Below are positions 51,565 to 59,759 of a DNA stretch of 59,759 bases, piece after piece. The stretch covers positions 1 through 59,759 of the forward strand of contig CANRHF010000002.1 in assembly GCA_947630345.1 (NCBI GenBank), written 5' to 3'. A program made the translations under genes and the position numbers. The stretch comes from an uncultured Oscillospiraceae bacterium (GTDB lineage Bacteria > Bacillota > Clostridia > Oscillospirales > Oscillospiraceae). Every line of letters begins with the position of its first letter. The stretch's first letter is position 1. The notes under the pieces are model-generated. The model had not been told where the DNA came from. It worked only from the letters and a program-made list of their open reading frames with translations, and ran no database searches.

Positions 51565-54330
51565 TTACTTTTTCTTCTTGCGGTAGTAGACGCAGCCGGC
51601 GATGACACCGGCGATCACTGCCACCGCGCCCAGAATACCGGCAATCAGACCGCCGTTCATCCCGGAGCCCTGCTCCTGCTGGGGCTGGGTGGTGGGAGGC
51701 GTGGTCGGAGCCTGGGTAGGCGGCGTGGTCTGGGTGGGTTCGGGGTCGCCGCCCTCGCCCTTCACCAGGATCAGGGCGGAGATGGGCTCCACGGACACCT
51801 TCCCGCTGACCGTCTCCAGGGTCTCCTTCCCCGCCTTCTCGGCGTTGACGCACACATCCCAGTTGCCGGCGGGCAGCTGGATGTCCACCGCCTCCGGGTT
51901 GGCGTTGAAGATCAGATACAGTCCGTCGGACTCCTCGCCGCCGGCGCCGCCCTGGATCTGGAAGGCCACCACGTTGTCCGGCAGGCCCTCCACGGCGGTG
52001 ACGTTGGCCTTCACATCCTCGGCGGTGGTGAGCCGCAGGCCGGCATGGGCCTTCCGGAAGGCGATCAGGCCCTTGTAATACTCAAAGACGCTGGCATACT
52101 CCGGGTCCTCCAGGGTGGCCCACTTCAAGCTGTTCACCTCATCGGAGGCGTTGTAGCTGTTCTCGTTGAAGCTGCCGTCCTCGTTGACCTTGGTGCGGAG
52201 CATTTCCTCGCCGGCCTGTAGGAAGGGGATGCCCTGGGCCGTCATGTAGATGGCCGCCGTCAGATTGTTCATCCGAATGTAGTCGGCTCTGCTGGCGTCG
52301 GGCCGGGACAGGGCCAGCCGGTCCATCAGGGTGTTGTTGTCATGGCAGGAGGCGTAGTTGACGATCTGGGACGGGTTGGTACACCAGCTGGTGATGGCCT
52401 GGAAGCACTGGCGGATGGTCTCCGTCTGGGTGGTGGCGCCGGAGACAAAGCCGGGTTCCTGGCTGAACACGCTGCCCTTCAGGGCGTCCCGGATGGTGTC
52501 GGAGAAGAAGGCGAAGCCCGGGGTCTTCTCGGAATTGGTCTGGGTAGCCATGGCAACGCCCTGCTTGGTCACGGTGGTAGTCATGGTCCAGCCCTCGCCG
52601 TAGAAGATCACGTCGGGATGGTCCTTGTGGACCTCCTCCACGATCTGGTTGATGGTCTCGGTGTCCAGCAGGCCCACCAGGTCGAACCGGAAGCCGTCGA
52701 TGTGGTACTCATCGGCCCAATACTTCACGGACTCCACGATGTACTTGCGGACCATGCTCCGCTCGGAGGCGGTGTCGTTGCCGCAGCCGGAGCCGCTGGA
52801 ATAGTTGCCGTTGTCGTCGATCCGGGAGAAGTAGCCCGGCACGATCTTGTTGAAGCAGAAGTTGGTGGCGCTCTGCACATGGTTATAGACCACGTCCATG
52901 ATCACGCTGACGCCATTTTCATGGAGGGACTGGACCATCTGCTTCATTTCCTTCACCCGCACCTCGCCGTGGTAGGGGTCGGTGGAGTAAGAGCCCTCGG
53001 GGACGTTGTAGTTGACCGGGTCGTAGCCCCAGTTGAACTGCGGCTGATCCAGCTTGGTCTCGTCCACGGAGCCGTAGTCATAGCTGGGCAGCAGGTGGAC
53101 ATGGGTGACGCCCAGCTCCTTGATGTGATCCAGGCCGGTGGCCACGCCGCCGGGGGTCTTGGTGCCGGTCTCCGTCAGGCCCAGGAATTTGCCCACGTTG
53201 GTGATGCCGGAATTCTCGTCGGTGGACAGGTCCCGGACGTGGAGCTCATAGATAACCGCGTCGGTGTAGCCCTCCCCGGCGTGGGGGTTGGCGTCGGTGT
53301 CCCAGCCCTCCGGGTCGGTGGAATCCAGGTCGATGACCATGGCCCGCTGGCCGTTGACGCCGGTGGTCCGGGCGTAGGGGTCGCAGGCTTCCACGGTTTC
53401 CCCGCCTACGGTAACGGAATAGGTATAGTAGGTGCCATTCAGGTCGCCCTCCTTCTCCGCCACCCAGGTGCCGGCCTCGTCGGCGGTCATGGGGAGGGTC
53501 TCGATCAGGTCATTCTCTCCGTCCGTACCGCCGGTGTAGAGATTGACGGACACCGCCTGGGCCGTGGGCGCCCACACCCGGAAGGTGGTCTTTTCCTTGG
53601 TCCAGACCGCGCCGAGATCGGTTCCTTCGTAGGTGTACGCTTCCTCAAAGCCCGTGGTGGAATAGATGTTGGGCATGGTGATCTTGAACTCCGTTCCGTC
53701 GTAGATGATTTGGTAGGTCTGCTCGGTGTCCAGGGGCGCGGCCAGCGCCACGATGTAGGAACCCCGGCCGTTCTGGACCACGGACTGGATTTCCACTTCG
53801 CCGTCGGGACCCTGGATCTGGAATGCGGAAGTCAGGTCCTCGCTCTTGACGTCGGCGGTGGTGGTGACCCGAACGCTGACCTTGTCAATGTCGTATTTCG
53901 CGCCGGTCACCTGCACGCCGGTGATCACGTCGGGGCCGTTCTCCTGGGTATAGCCCTCCACGCCGGACTCCACATAGATGTGGACCGTACCCGCGACGAT
54001 CTCCCCCAGCTCGATGAACTGGTCGGCGTCCACGTCCTTGGCGCTCCAAGAGTCGCCGCCCTGGCGGACGATAAAGCCCACCTTGGTGGTCCCGGCGGAC
54101 ACCGGAATGGCGGCGACCATCTCGCCGTCCACCTCCTCAAAGGGGATGGCGGCGCCGTCCTTGCCCTCGGCCCAGGTCCACACATCCCAGCCCTCGTAGT
54201 TGCCGTCGGGCCGGTGGTAGTGGAGCATGATGGTCAGTTCCCCGGCGGCAAAGGCCATGACGGGACATACCGCCAACACCAGCACCAGGACCATCAGGGC
54301 GCACAGCGCCCGCTTCCAGGTTTTTTTCAT
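51565..54330 (-). CDS. cell-surface type I pullulanase (GH13)
   Basis: A 921-residue alpha-1,6-debranching enzyme. An N-terminal signal peptide is followed by a starch-binding domain of the bacterial pullulanase type (LHYHRPDGNYEGWDVWTW) and a second beta-domain. The GH13 barrel has the type I signature FNWGYDP, the nucleophile in DGFRFDLVGLLD, the acid in IFYGEGWTM and CHDNNTL. A Pro/Thr/Gln-rich linker leads to a C-terminal helix and KKKK, so the protein is anchored in the cell membrane and works outside. The ribosome site GAGGAGG precedes the start. It follows the GH2 and amylase genes in one direction. Confidence 0.93.
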   Translation of the reverse strand: MKKTWKRALCALMVLVLVLAVCPVMAFAAGELTIMLHYHRPDGNYEGWDVWTWAEGKDGAAIPFEEVDGEMVAAIPVSAGTTKVGFIVRQGGDSWSAKDVDADQFIELGEIVAGTVHIYVESGVEGYTQENGPDVITGVQVTGAKYDIDKVSVRVTTTADVKSEDLTSAFQIQGPDGEVEIQSVVQNGRGSYIVALAAPLDTEQTYQIIYDGTEFKITMPNIYSTTGFEEAYTYEGTDLGAVWTKEKTTFRVWAPTAQAVSVNLYTGGTDGENDLIETLPMTADEAGTWVAEKEGDLNGTYYTYSVTVGGETVEACDPYARTTGVNGQRAMVIDLDSTDPEGWDTDANPHAGEGYTDAVIYELHVRDLSTDENSGITNVGKFLGLTETGTKTPGGVATGLDHIKELGVTHVHLLPSYDYGSVDETKLDQPQFNWGYDPVNYNVPEGSYSTDPYHGEVRVKEMKQMVQSLHENGVSVIMDVVYNHVQSATNFCFNKIVPGYFSRIDDNGNYSSGSGCGNDTASERSMVRKYIVESVKYWADEYHIDGFRFDLVGLLDTETINQIVEEVHKDHPDVIFYGEGWTMTTTVTKQGVAMATQTNSEKTPGFAFFSDTIRDALKGSVFSQEPGFVSGATTQTETIRQCFQAITSWCTNPSQIVNYASCHDNNTLMDRLALSRPDASRADYIRMNNLTAAIYMTAQGIPFLQAGEEMLRTKVNEDGSFNENSYNASDEVNSLKWATLEDPEYASVFEYYKGLIAFRKAHAGLRLTTAEDVKANVTAVEGLPDNVVAFQIQGGAGGEESDGLYLIFNANPEAVDIQLPAGNWDVCVNAEKAGKETLETVSGKVSVEPISALILVKGEGGDPEPTQTTPPTQAPTTPPTTQPQQEQGSGMNGGLIAGILGAVAVIAGVIAGCVYYRKKKK

Positions 54331-54383
54331 GAATTTTCCTCCTCTAAATTCTTTTCACCGCATCCTTGGGCGGTAGAATACGA

Positions 54384-56729
54384 TCAATTCCGCTCCTCGA
54401 TTTGGAAGCGGACCGTGGCAGGCTCCGTCTGGGGGGCGGTCAGAGTCAGGATGGCCTCCCCAGTCCTGCCCACAGTGCGGACGTAAGCGCCGGTGCAGCC
54501 GCCCTCCAGAACGGCCACGTCCGGTCCCACCAGCTCCGCCGCGCCGGTGACCGTCAGCTTCACCGGAAGCTGGGCATAGGGGGCCACGTTGCCAAATTCG
54601 TCAAGCACCCGGATCCGCACGGCGGCGGCGTCATAGCCGCTGCCCTCCATGAGCAGGGTGCTGCTGGCTATGGCCTCCAAATGAAGCCGGGTAGACGGCC
54701 CCCGGGTCACGGAGGCGGTCACATTTCCGTCTTGCACCGCGTCGAAGCGCCAGACCGGGGTTTTGCCGCCCCAGTTGCCCACATATTTTCCGTAGAGACC
54801 ATAAAACTGGTCGAAGGTCATGTGATACCGCTCCAGGGTCCGGTCCATGGCCGCCCGTTCCTCCTCGGACATGCCCTCAAAGCCATGTTCCCCGGCAGTA
54901 AGAAGGACCCGACGAATATCGTTGGCCTTCTCCGGGTCGAAGCCCTCGATGGTCTCCAGCTGGGCGCCCACGGTGTCGTCGATGCGGATGGGGCCGTGGG
55001 CCAGGGCCTTGTAGCCCTTGGGGCGGAAGGCCGCCACAAATTTCCCGTTTTTGTAGAGCCGGACCTCCTGGGCGTTGGTAAAGGCGTAGACCTGGTCCAC
55101 CCGGCCCTGGGAATAGTCGCCAATGTCCATGCAGGAGCCCACCTCCAGCACCGGCCGCTCCTCCCCCTGGGAGGCGTAGACGGCGGCGGCGGGCTTGGGG
55201 TTGCGGAAGGCGTCCAGCACCCCGTGGTAGCAAACCCGGTCCCCGGAACCGAAGTCCTGATGGGTGGGGTAGTCGAACATACACCAGGCCAGCAGCCCGG
55301 CGTGCTCCCCGTCGGCCATGGCGTCGTCCAGGACCCGGGCATGGCGCAGGGCGTGGTCCTGCCGCTTCTGCCAAGGGTCGAAGGATTTGGTGGGGAACAT
55401 ATGGCCGTTGCACTCGGTGATGAAGAAGGGCTTTTCCATCTCCTCCGTCACTTCCCGCTTGGGCCGGACCCCGGGGTTGTTCCCCACATGGGAAAAGTCG
55501 TTGTAGGCGTACACATCCTCCAGCAGGTGACTGTGCAGGATGTAGCGGACGCCGGAGGTCTGGCGGCTGGGGTCCAGGGCGTGGGCCAGGTCGTTGGTGC
55601 GGCGGTAGAGGGAATCGTTGTCCTGGCTCTCGTTGATCCGCACCCCCCAGAGAATAACGCTGGGGTGGTTGCGGTACTGCATTACCATTTCCCGGACGTT
55701 CTCCACCGCCTGGTCCTGCCAGGCGTCGTCTCCAATGTGCTGCCAGCCGGGGATCTCGGTAAACACCAGCAGCCCCAGGCGGTCGCACTCGTCGATAAAG
55801 TGAGGACTCTGGGGATAGTGGCTGGTGCGGACGGCGGTGCAACACAGCTCTTTCTTCAAAATGCGGGCGTCCTCCCGCTGAAGCCGCTCCGGCGCGGCGT
55901 AGCCCATATAGGGGTAGGCCTGGTGCCGGTTTAAGCCCCGGAGGAAGACTTTTTCCCCGTTCAGGTAGAACCCGTCGACCTGGAAGCGGGCGGTGCGGAA
56001 GCCGAAGGTGGTCCGCTGCTCGTCTCCATCTTCCCCGTTTTCCAGCAGGACAGCCCTGCAGGTGTAGAGATTGGGCGTTCGCAAATTCCAGGGCAGTGCG
56101 TCAGGAACCTCCAATTCCAGCGCCCCCGCGCCGGGGGCCGCCGTCCCGGCGGCGGAAAGGCTACCGTCAGGGGCGTAAAGCTCCACCCGGACAGGATGTT
56201 CCGGCCCGGCCGTCCAGGAAACATGGGCATGGGTCCGGTCGGGGGTGTAGACGAACAGATCCGTCAGCATTTCCCGGGGCCGGATATCCAGCCAGGCGTC
56301 CCGGTACAGCCCGCCGTAGGTCAGGTAGTCGATGAGAAAGCCGAAAGGCGGGATGGACGGGTTTTCGGTGGAATCCAGCTTCACCGCCACCAGGTTTTCT
56401 TCTCCCAGCCGGACCGCTTGGGTGATCTCCACCCGGAAGGCGGTATAGCCGCACCGGTGGGTAGCCAGCTCCCGGCCGTTGATAAACACCGTGGCGATAT
56501 GGGCGGCGCCGTCGAACTGGAGGAACAGCCGCTTTCCCGCCGCTTCCTTGGGAATGGAGAGGCGGCGGCGGTAGCCGCTGACGGTCTCGTAATCCTCCCG
56601 GGCGGCATAGTGTTGGGGCGCCTCCCGGACGGTGTGGGGCAGGCGAACCGGTTCCCCCGCGCCCCGGCCAAGCTCATAGCCTTCGGCCCAGGAATAGACA
56701 AATTCCCAGTCGTTGTTTATTCGGATCAT
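54384..56729 (-). CDS. glycoside hydrolase family 2, beta-galactosidase-like
   Basis: A 781-residue enzyme. A jelly-roll sugar-binding domain (residues 1-170, GYRRRLSIPKEAAGKRLFLQFDG) is followed by an Ig-like domain and a TIM barrel. The barrel contains GVRINESQDN with the acid/base Glu and FFITECNGHMFPT with the probable nucleophile Glu. Extra beta-domains fill the C-terminal 200 residues. There is no signal peptide, so it acts in the cytoplasm on an imported beta-linked galactoside or glucuronide; the exact sugar cannot be read. It is out of place in a pure starch locus, which suggests mixed substrates. AGGAG lies upstream. Confidence 0.88.
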   Translation of the reverse strand: MIRINNDWEFVYSWAEGYELGRGAGEPVRLPHTVREAPQHYAAREDYETVSGYRRRLSIPKEAAGKRLFLQFDGAAHIATVFINGRELATHRCGYTAFRVEITQAVRLGEENLVAVKLDSTENPSIPPFGFLIDYLTYGGLYRDAWLDIRPREMLTDLFVYTPDRTHAHVSWTAGPEHPVRVELYAPDGSLSAAGTAAPGAGALELEVPDALPWNLRTPNLYTCRAVLLENGEDGDEQRTTFGFRTARFQVDGFYLNGEKVFLRGLNRHQAYPYMGYAAPERLQREDARILKKELCCTAVRTSHYPQSPHFIDECDRLGLLVFTEIPGWQHIGDDAWQDQAVENVREMVMQYRNHPSVILWGVRINESQDNDSLYRRTNDLAHALDPSRQTSGVRYILHSHLLEDVYAYNDFSHVGNNPGVRPKREVTEEMEKPFFITECNGHMFPTKSFDPWQKRQDHALRHARVLDDAMADGEHAGLLAWCMFDYPTHQDFGSGDRVCYHGVLDAFRNPKPAAAVYASQGEERPVLEVGSCMDIGDYSQGRVDQVYAFTNAQEVRLYKNGKFVAAFRPKGYKALAHGPIRIDDTVGAQLETIEGFDPEKANDIRRVLLTAGEHGFEGMSEEERAAMDRTLERYHMTFDQFYGLYGKYVGNWGGKTPVWRFDAVQDGNVTASVTRGPSTRLHLEAIASSTLLMEGSGYDAAAVRIRVLDEFGNVAPYAQLPVKLTVTGAAELVGPDVAVLEGGCTGAYVRTVGRTGEAILTLTAPQTEPATVRFQIEERN

Positions 56730-56753
56730 GACGGTCTCCTCAGATTTTTAAAA

Positions 56754-58469
56754 TTAGGCAAGCCCGATCACCACGCTGGTCTGGCCGTCCAGGGTCAGCG
56801 TGGTCTGGTCCAAGGTGGCGTCGCCTACGCCGATGACGGCATTCAGCTGGGTGATCTCCAGGCCCGTAATGTCGGCCAGCTCTATGGTGATGGGGTCCGT
56901 GGTGGTGTTGTGCAGCACCATGACCATGGTCCCGTCATAGCTGGCGGTGAAGCCGCCCAGCTTGGTACCCTCCAGCTCCAGCGCCACAAAGTCCCCCCGG
57001 CAGATGGCGGGGTTGGCCTTGCGGATCATGATGAGCTTTTTATAGTAGTTGTACAGGCTGTCCCCGTTGCCCAGCTGCTCCGCGGCGGTGAAGTCCACCC
57101 GGGCGGAGGAGTAGGTGCTGCCCTCCGGGTCGGCGATGGTGTCCCCGTCGCCCCACTCCATTTTCAGGCGGCGGTTGGCGTCGGTATTCGCGCCGCCCCG
57201 GGAGCCCCGCAGGCCGATCTCCTCCCCGTAGTACAGGAAGGGAGAGCCGGGGGCCAGAAGGTACAGATTCGCCGCCACCTTCATCTGCCCGCTGGCCTCC
57301 GTCAGGAATCCGGCGGCCCGATCGGTGTCGTGGTTAGCGATGAACGGCACGATCATGGCGTCCTCATTTAGAGCGTGGATGGAATCCAGGTAGGACTGGA
57401 GATAGCCCATGTACTTGTTCACGTCCCCAGCCTTGGCGGTGGTGGCGATCAGGCCGGAGGACTGGGAGATGGTGAAGTTGAAGCAGTTCAGAGCCGGGAA
57501 GTACCGCTCCGTGACCCCGTCGCTGTCCCAAACCTCCGCCACGGTGTAGATATCGGGCTTGATGGCCCGGAGCTCGTCCATGTACCACTTCCAGAATTCA
57601 CCGCTCTGGACGTCGTCGCCAAAGTAAATGTACTTGGCGGCGTCGAAGCGGAAGCCGTCCACCCCCAGGTCCAGGTAGTATTTCGCCACATCCAGCACCG
57701 CCTGGCGGACGGCCTCATTGTCGTAATTCAGCTCCGGCATTTGGCTGGAGAAGTTGCCCTCGTAGGTATCGTCGCAGCCGGGGATCTTATAGAAGGTCCG
57801 GCCGGCGGGGGCGGGCTCCCCGGCAGGGCAGTAGGTGTAAAAATCGTAATAGGGGTCCTCCGTGTCGCCGTTGCGGTGGGCGGCGACAAAGGAATTGAAC
57901 CAGGGGTTATTGAAGCCGGTGTGGTTGATCACCAGGTCCAAGATCACCTTCACGTTCCGCTGATGGCACAGCTCCAGCAGCTCCTTCAGGTCCTCCTCGG
58001 TGCCGAAGGCCGGGTCGATGGTGTAATAATCGTCCACATCGTACTTGTGATAGCTGGCGGACTTGAAAATGGGGGACAGCCACAGTCCCTCCACCCCCAG
58101 GCTCAGGCCGGAGGCGTCGTCGCCGTCGTTCAGGTAGTCCATCCGGTTGATGATGCCCCGCAGGTCGCCAACCCCGTCGCCGTTGGAGTCGGAGAAGGAG
58201 CCTACGAAGATCTCATAGAACACCCGGTAGTTGTCCTGGGTGGCCACGGCGGCCTGGCAGGCCGGGTCGTCCACAATGGCCTCGCCCCGGTCGCTGAGCT
58301 GGTATTTCCCGCTGGGGTCCTGGGGCGTTTGGGGGCCGGTACTGTCTCCAGTGGGAGCGGCCTGGGTGGTGGGTGCGGCGGTGGACTGGGTCTGAGTTGG
58401 GGGCGTGACCGCGCATCCGGCAAGCAGCAGCACCAGCGCCAGAAGGATCGCCAGCAAGCGTTTCATCAT
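56754..58469 (-). CDS. alpha-amylase family (GH13) lipoprotein
   Basis: A 571-residue extracellular lipoprotein. The signal peptide MMKRLLAILLALVLLLAGC ends in the lipobox LAGC, followed by a Thr/Pro/Gln linker. The GH13 barrel then shows FVGSFSDSNGDGVGDLRG, DLVINHTG, the nucleophile in DGFRFDAAKY, the acid in VAEVWDSD and FIANHDTDR. SDSNGDGVGDL is typical of oligo-acting GH13 enzymes and neopullulanases. The start is placed at the double ATG 58466-58469 after GGAGG; the 16 codons upstream of it in the track ORF are not used. It would cut maltodextrins at the surface for the ABC importer. Confidence 0.92.
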   Translation of the reverse strand: MMKRLLAILLALVLLLAGCAVTPPTQTQSTAAPTTQAAPTGDSTGPQTPQDPSGKYQLSDRGEAIVDDPACQAAVATQDNYRVFYEIFVGSFSDSNGDGVGDLRGIINRMDYLNDGDDASGLSLGVEGLWLSPIFKSASYHKYDVDDYYTIDPAFGTEEDLKELLELCHQRNVKVILDLVINHTGFNNPWFNSFVAAHRNGDTEDPYYDFYTYCPAGEPAPAGRTFYKIPGCDDTYEGNFSSQMPELNYDNEAVRQAVLDVAKYYLDLGVDGFRFDAAKYIYFGDDVQSGEFWKWYMDELRAIKPDIYTVAEVWDSDGVTERYFPALNCFNFTISQSSGLIATTAKAGDVNKYMGYLQSYLDSIHALNEDAMIVPFIANHDTDRAAGFLTEASGQMKVAANLYLLAPGSPFLYYGEEIGLRGSRGGANTDANRRLKMEWGDGDTIADPEGSTYSSARVDFTAAEQLGNGDSLYNYYKKLIMIRKANPAICRGDFVALELEGTKLGGFTASYDGTMVMVLHNTTTDPITIELADITGLEITQLNAVIGVGDATLDQTTLTLDGQTSVVIGLA

Positions 58470-58490
58470 GGGAACCTCCATTCCGTAAAT

Positions 58491-58521
58491 GCAAAGGCTG
58501 TGACCGTGAACGGTCACAGCC
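58491..58521 (-). terminator. hairpin between the ABC ATPase and amylase genes
   Basis: A 12-bp perfect stem GGCTGTGACCGT/ACGGTCACAGCC with a two-base loop, followed on the minus strand by TTTGCATTT. The T-run is broken, so it may only reduce expression of the hydrolase genes relative to the transporter. Confidence 0.55.
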
Positions 58522-58582
58522 CAAGCCGCATATCGCGCTTCGCCGAGGCGAAGCAGATTCTATTGGATGTTGCCGGGGTGAA

Positions 58583-59704
58583 TTACACCAGCAGATTGTC
58601 CTCCGTGGTGGGATCGAAGAAGTGCATGGCCTTGCCCTCGAAGGAGATGTGCATCTCGTGGCCGCTGACCAGGGCGTTCCGCTCGGAATTATCCAGATCC
58701 AGGGTGGGGATCCGGACGATGAGCCGGGTGCCGTCGTTGGTGTCCACATGCAGGTGCAGCTCGGAGCCCATCATTTCGTTGACCACCAGCTTGCAGGGGA
58801 TGGCCGTCTCGCCGGGATGGGCCAGATGGATATGCTCCGGACGGACGCCCAGGAGGATCTCGCCGGGCTTGGCGTTCTTCTTCGCCAGCATCCAGCCCTT
58901 CTCGCCCTCCACCGGCAGCTTGGCGCCGAAGGGGGTGACGTAGTACTTGCCGTTCTCCAGCAGAAGGTTGGTCTTGATGATGTTCATCTTGGGCGCGCCG
59001 ATAAACTCGGCCACGAACAGGTTCTTGGGCATCTCGAAGACCCCGGCGGGGGTGCCGACCTGCTTGATGTAGCCGTCCTTCATGATAACGATCCGGTCGC
59101 CCAGGGTCATGGCCTCGGTCTGGTCATGGGTGACGTAGATGAAGGTGGTGTTCAGCTTCTGCCGCAGGAGGATGATCTCAGCACGCATCTGGTTGCGGAG
59201 CTTGGCGTCCAGGTTGGAAAGGGGCTCATCCATCAGGAACACCTTGGAATCCCGCACCATGGCCCGGCCGATGGCAACCCGCTGCCGCTGGCCGCCGGAC
59301 AGGGCCCGGGGCTTACGCATCAGGTACTCGGTGATGCCCAGGATCTGGGCGGCGTTGGTGACCTTTTCATAGATCACGTCTTCCTTCATCTTCTGCAGCC
59401 GCAGAGAGAAGGCGATGTTGTCATAGACGGACATATGGGGGTAGAGGGCGTAGTTCTGGAACACCATGGCGATGCCCCGGTCCTTGGGCTGGAGGTCGTT
59501 GACCACTTCGCCGTCGATCTCCACGGTGCCCTCGCTGATGTCCTCCAGGCCGGCGATCATCCGAAGGGTGGTGGACTTGCCGCAGCCGGAGGGGCCTACG
59601 AAGACCACGAACTCCTTGTCCTTGATCTCCAGGTTGAAATCGTGGACGGCCACGACCTTGTTGTCATATACTTTTTTGACATTGGTTAATTTCACACTTG
59701 CCAT
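58583..59704 (-). CDS. msmK: sugar ABC transporter ATP-binding protein (MsmK/UgpC family)
   Basis: A 373-residue ATPase of the CUT1 sugar importers. Walker A is GPSGCGKSTTLRMIAG, the signature LSGGQRQRVAIGRAM, and Walker B VFLMDEPLSNLDAK. The C-terminal 130 residues form the regulatory OB-fold domain (LLGVRPEHIHLAH). GAAAGGAG is upstream. These ATPases often energise several sugar permeases. Here it directly follows a permease gene cut by the window edge and precedes the amylase, so maltodextrin import is the likely main job. Confidence 0.93.
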   Translation of the reverse strand: MASVKLTNVKKVYDNKVVAVHDFNLEIKDKEFVVFVGPSGCGKSTTLRMIAGLEDISEGTVEIDGEVVNDLQPKDRGIAMVFQNYALYPHMSVYDNIAFSLRLQKMKEDVIYEKVTNAAQILGITEYLMRKPRALSGGQRQRVAIGRAMVRDSKVFLMDEPLSNLDAKLRNQMRAEIILLRQKLNTTFIYVTHDQTEAMTLGDRIVIMKDGYIKQVGTPAGVFEMPKNLFVAEFIGAPKMNIIKTNLLLENGKYYVTPFGAKLPVEGEKGWMLAKKNAKPGEILLGVRPEHIHLAHPGETAIPCKLVVNEMMGSELHLHVDTNDGTRLIVRIPTLDLDNSERNALVSGHEMHISFEGKAMHFFDPTTEDNLLV

Positions 59705-59725
59705 TATCCCTGATCTCCTTTCTAA

Positions 59726-59759
59726 TTAGCCCTTCACGGCGCCGCCGGTAACGCCCTCG
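59726..59759 (-). CDS. C-terminal end of an ABC sugar permease (partial)
   Basis: Only the last 11 codons are in the window, reading EGVTGGAVKG then TAA on the minus strand. The ending GAVKG is common in MalG-type inner-membrane permeases, and the position immediately before an MsmK-type ATPase supports this. The call rests on very little sequence. Confidence 0.5.
   Translation of the reverse strand, partial: EGVTGGAVKG

Noticed and set aside
52342-54486. 714-residue plus-strand ORF
   Set aside because: Antisense shadow of the pullulanase; Gly/Val/His-rich low-complexity translation and no credible start site.

Overview
The window looks like a chromosomal segment of a gut Clostridia bacterium, most likely Oscillospiraceae/Ruminococcaceae-like. 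The evidence is Gram-positive style GGAGG ribosome sites, lipoboxes, a membrane-anchored pullulanase, a PrsW protease, an OmpR-type two-component pair beside an ABC-2 exporter, and high GC in the housekeeping half. This is inference; there is no rRNA to settle taxonomy.

Region 1 (about 136-36,962, all minus strand) is one very large surface-polysaccharide operon read right to left. It has 31 intact genes and one gene remnant. A perfect TTGACA-N17-TATAAT promoter at 36,934-36,962 is followed by a leader of about 230 nt and then the polyisoprenyl-phosphate sugar-1-P transferase that primes the chain. Next come glycosyltransferases, capE-capF-capG (UDP-L-FucNAc), a flippase and a Wzy-type polymerase. 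A CDP-3,6-dideoxyhexose set follows (rfbF, rfbG, rfbH) with an aldolase fusion, a thiamine-diphosphate enzyme and a HAD phosphatase, which together suggest a branched-chain deoxysugar. Then comes a GtrB / GT-C / second-flippase block that looks like a lipid-linked side-chain module. The last block makes a dTDP-2,6-dideoxyhexose (2,3-dehydratase, 3-ketoreductase, SDRs, RfbC-like epimerase, RfbA, RfbB) and UDP-galactofuranose (Glf). Two SDR genes in this last block carry G9 tracts at their 3' ends. In both cases only the G9 state reads through.

Region 2 (37,164-41,128, plus strand) is sbcD-sbcC, divergent from the polysaccharide operon and with its own sigma70-like promoter. It converges on a minus-strand UvrA paralogue (class II, lacking the UvrB-binding insert) at a shared hairpin terminator.

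Region 3 (43,839-51,392, minus strand) holds a PrsW-family protease and a response regulator / histidine kinase pair. Downstream of the pair lie a lipoprotein, an ABC ATPase and a large two-half ABC-2 permease. The same direct repeat, TTAGAA-N5-TTAGA(A/T), followed by N8 and a -10 box, precedes both the regulator gene and the lipoprotein-ABC genes. This strongly suggests that the regulator switches on its own operon and the transporter.

Region 4 (51,565-59,759, minus strand) is an alpha-glucan/galactoside utilisation cluster: the tail of a sugar ABC permease, an MsmK/UgpC-type ATPase, a GH13 lipoprotein amylase, a GH2 beta-galactosidase-like enzyme and a cell-surface type I pullulanase.

No tRNA, rRNA, CRISPR array, transposase or integrase was recognised. 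Start codons were reassigned from the ORF track where a ribosome site and family alignment supported it.
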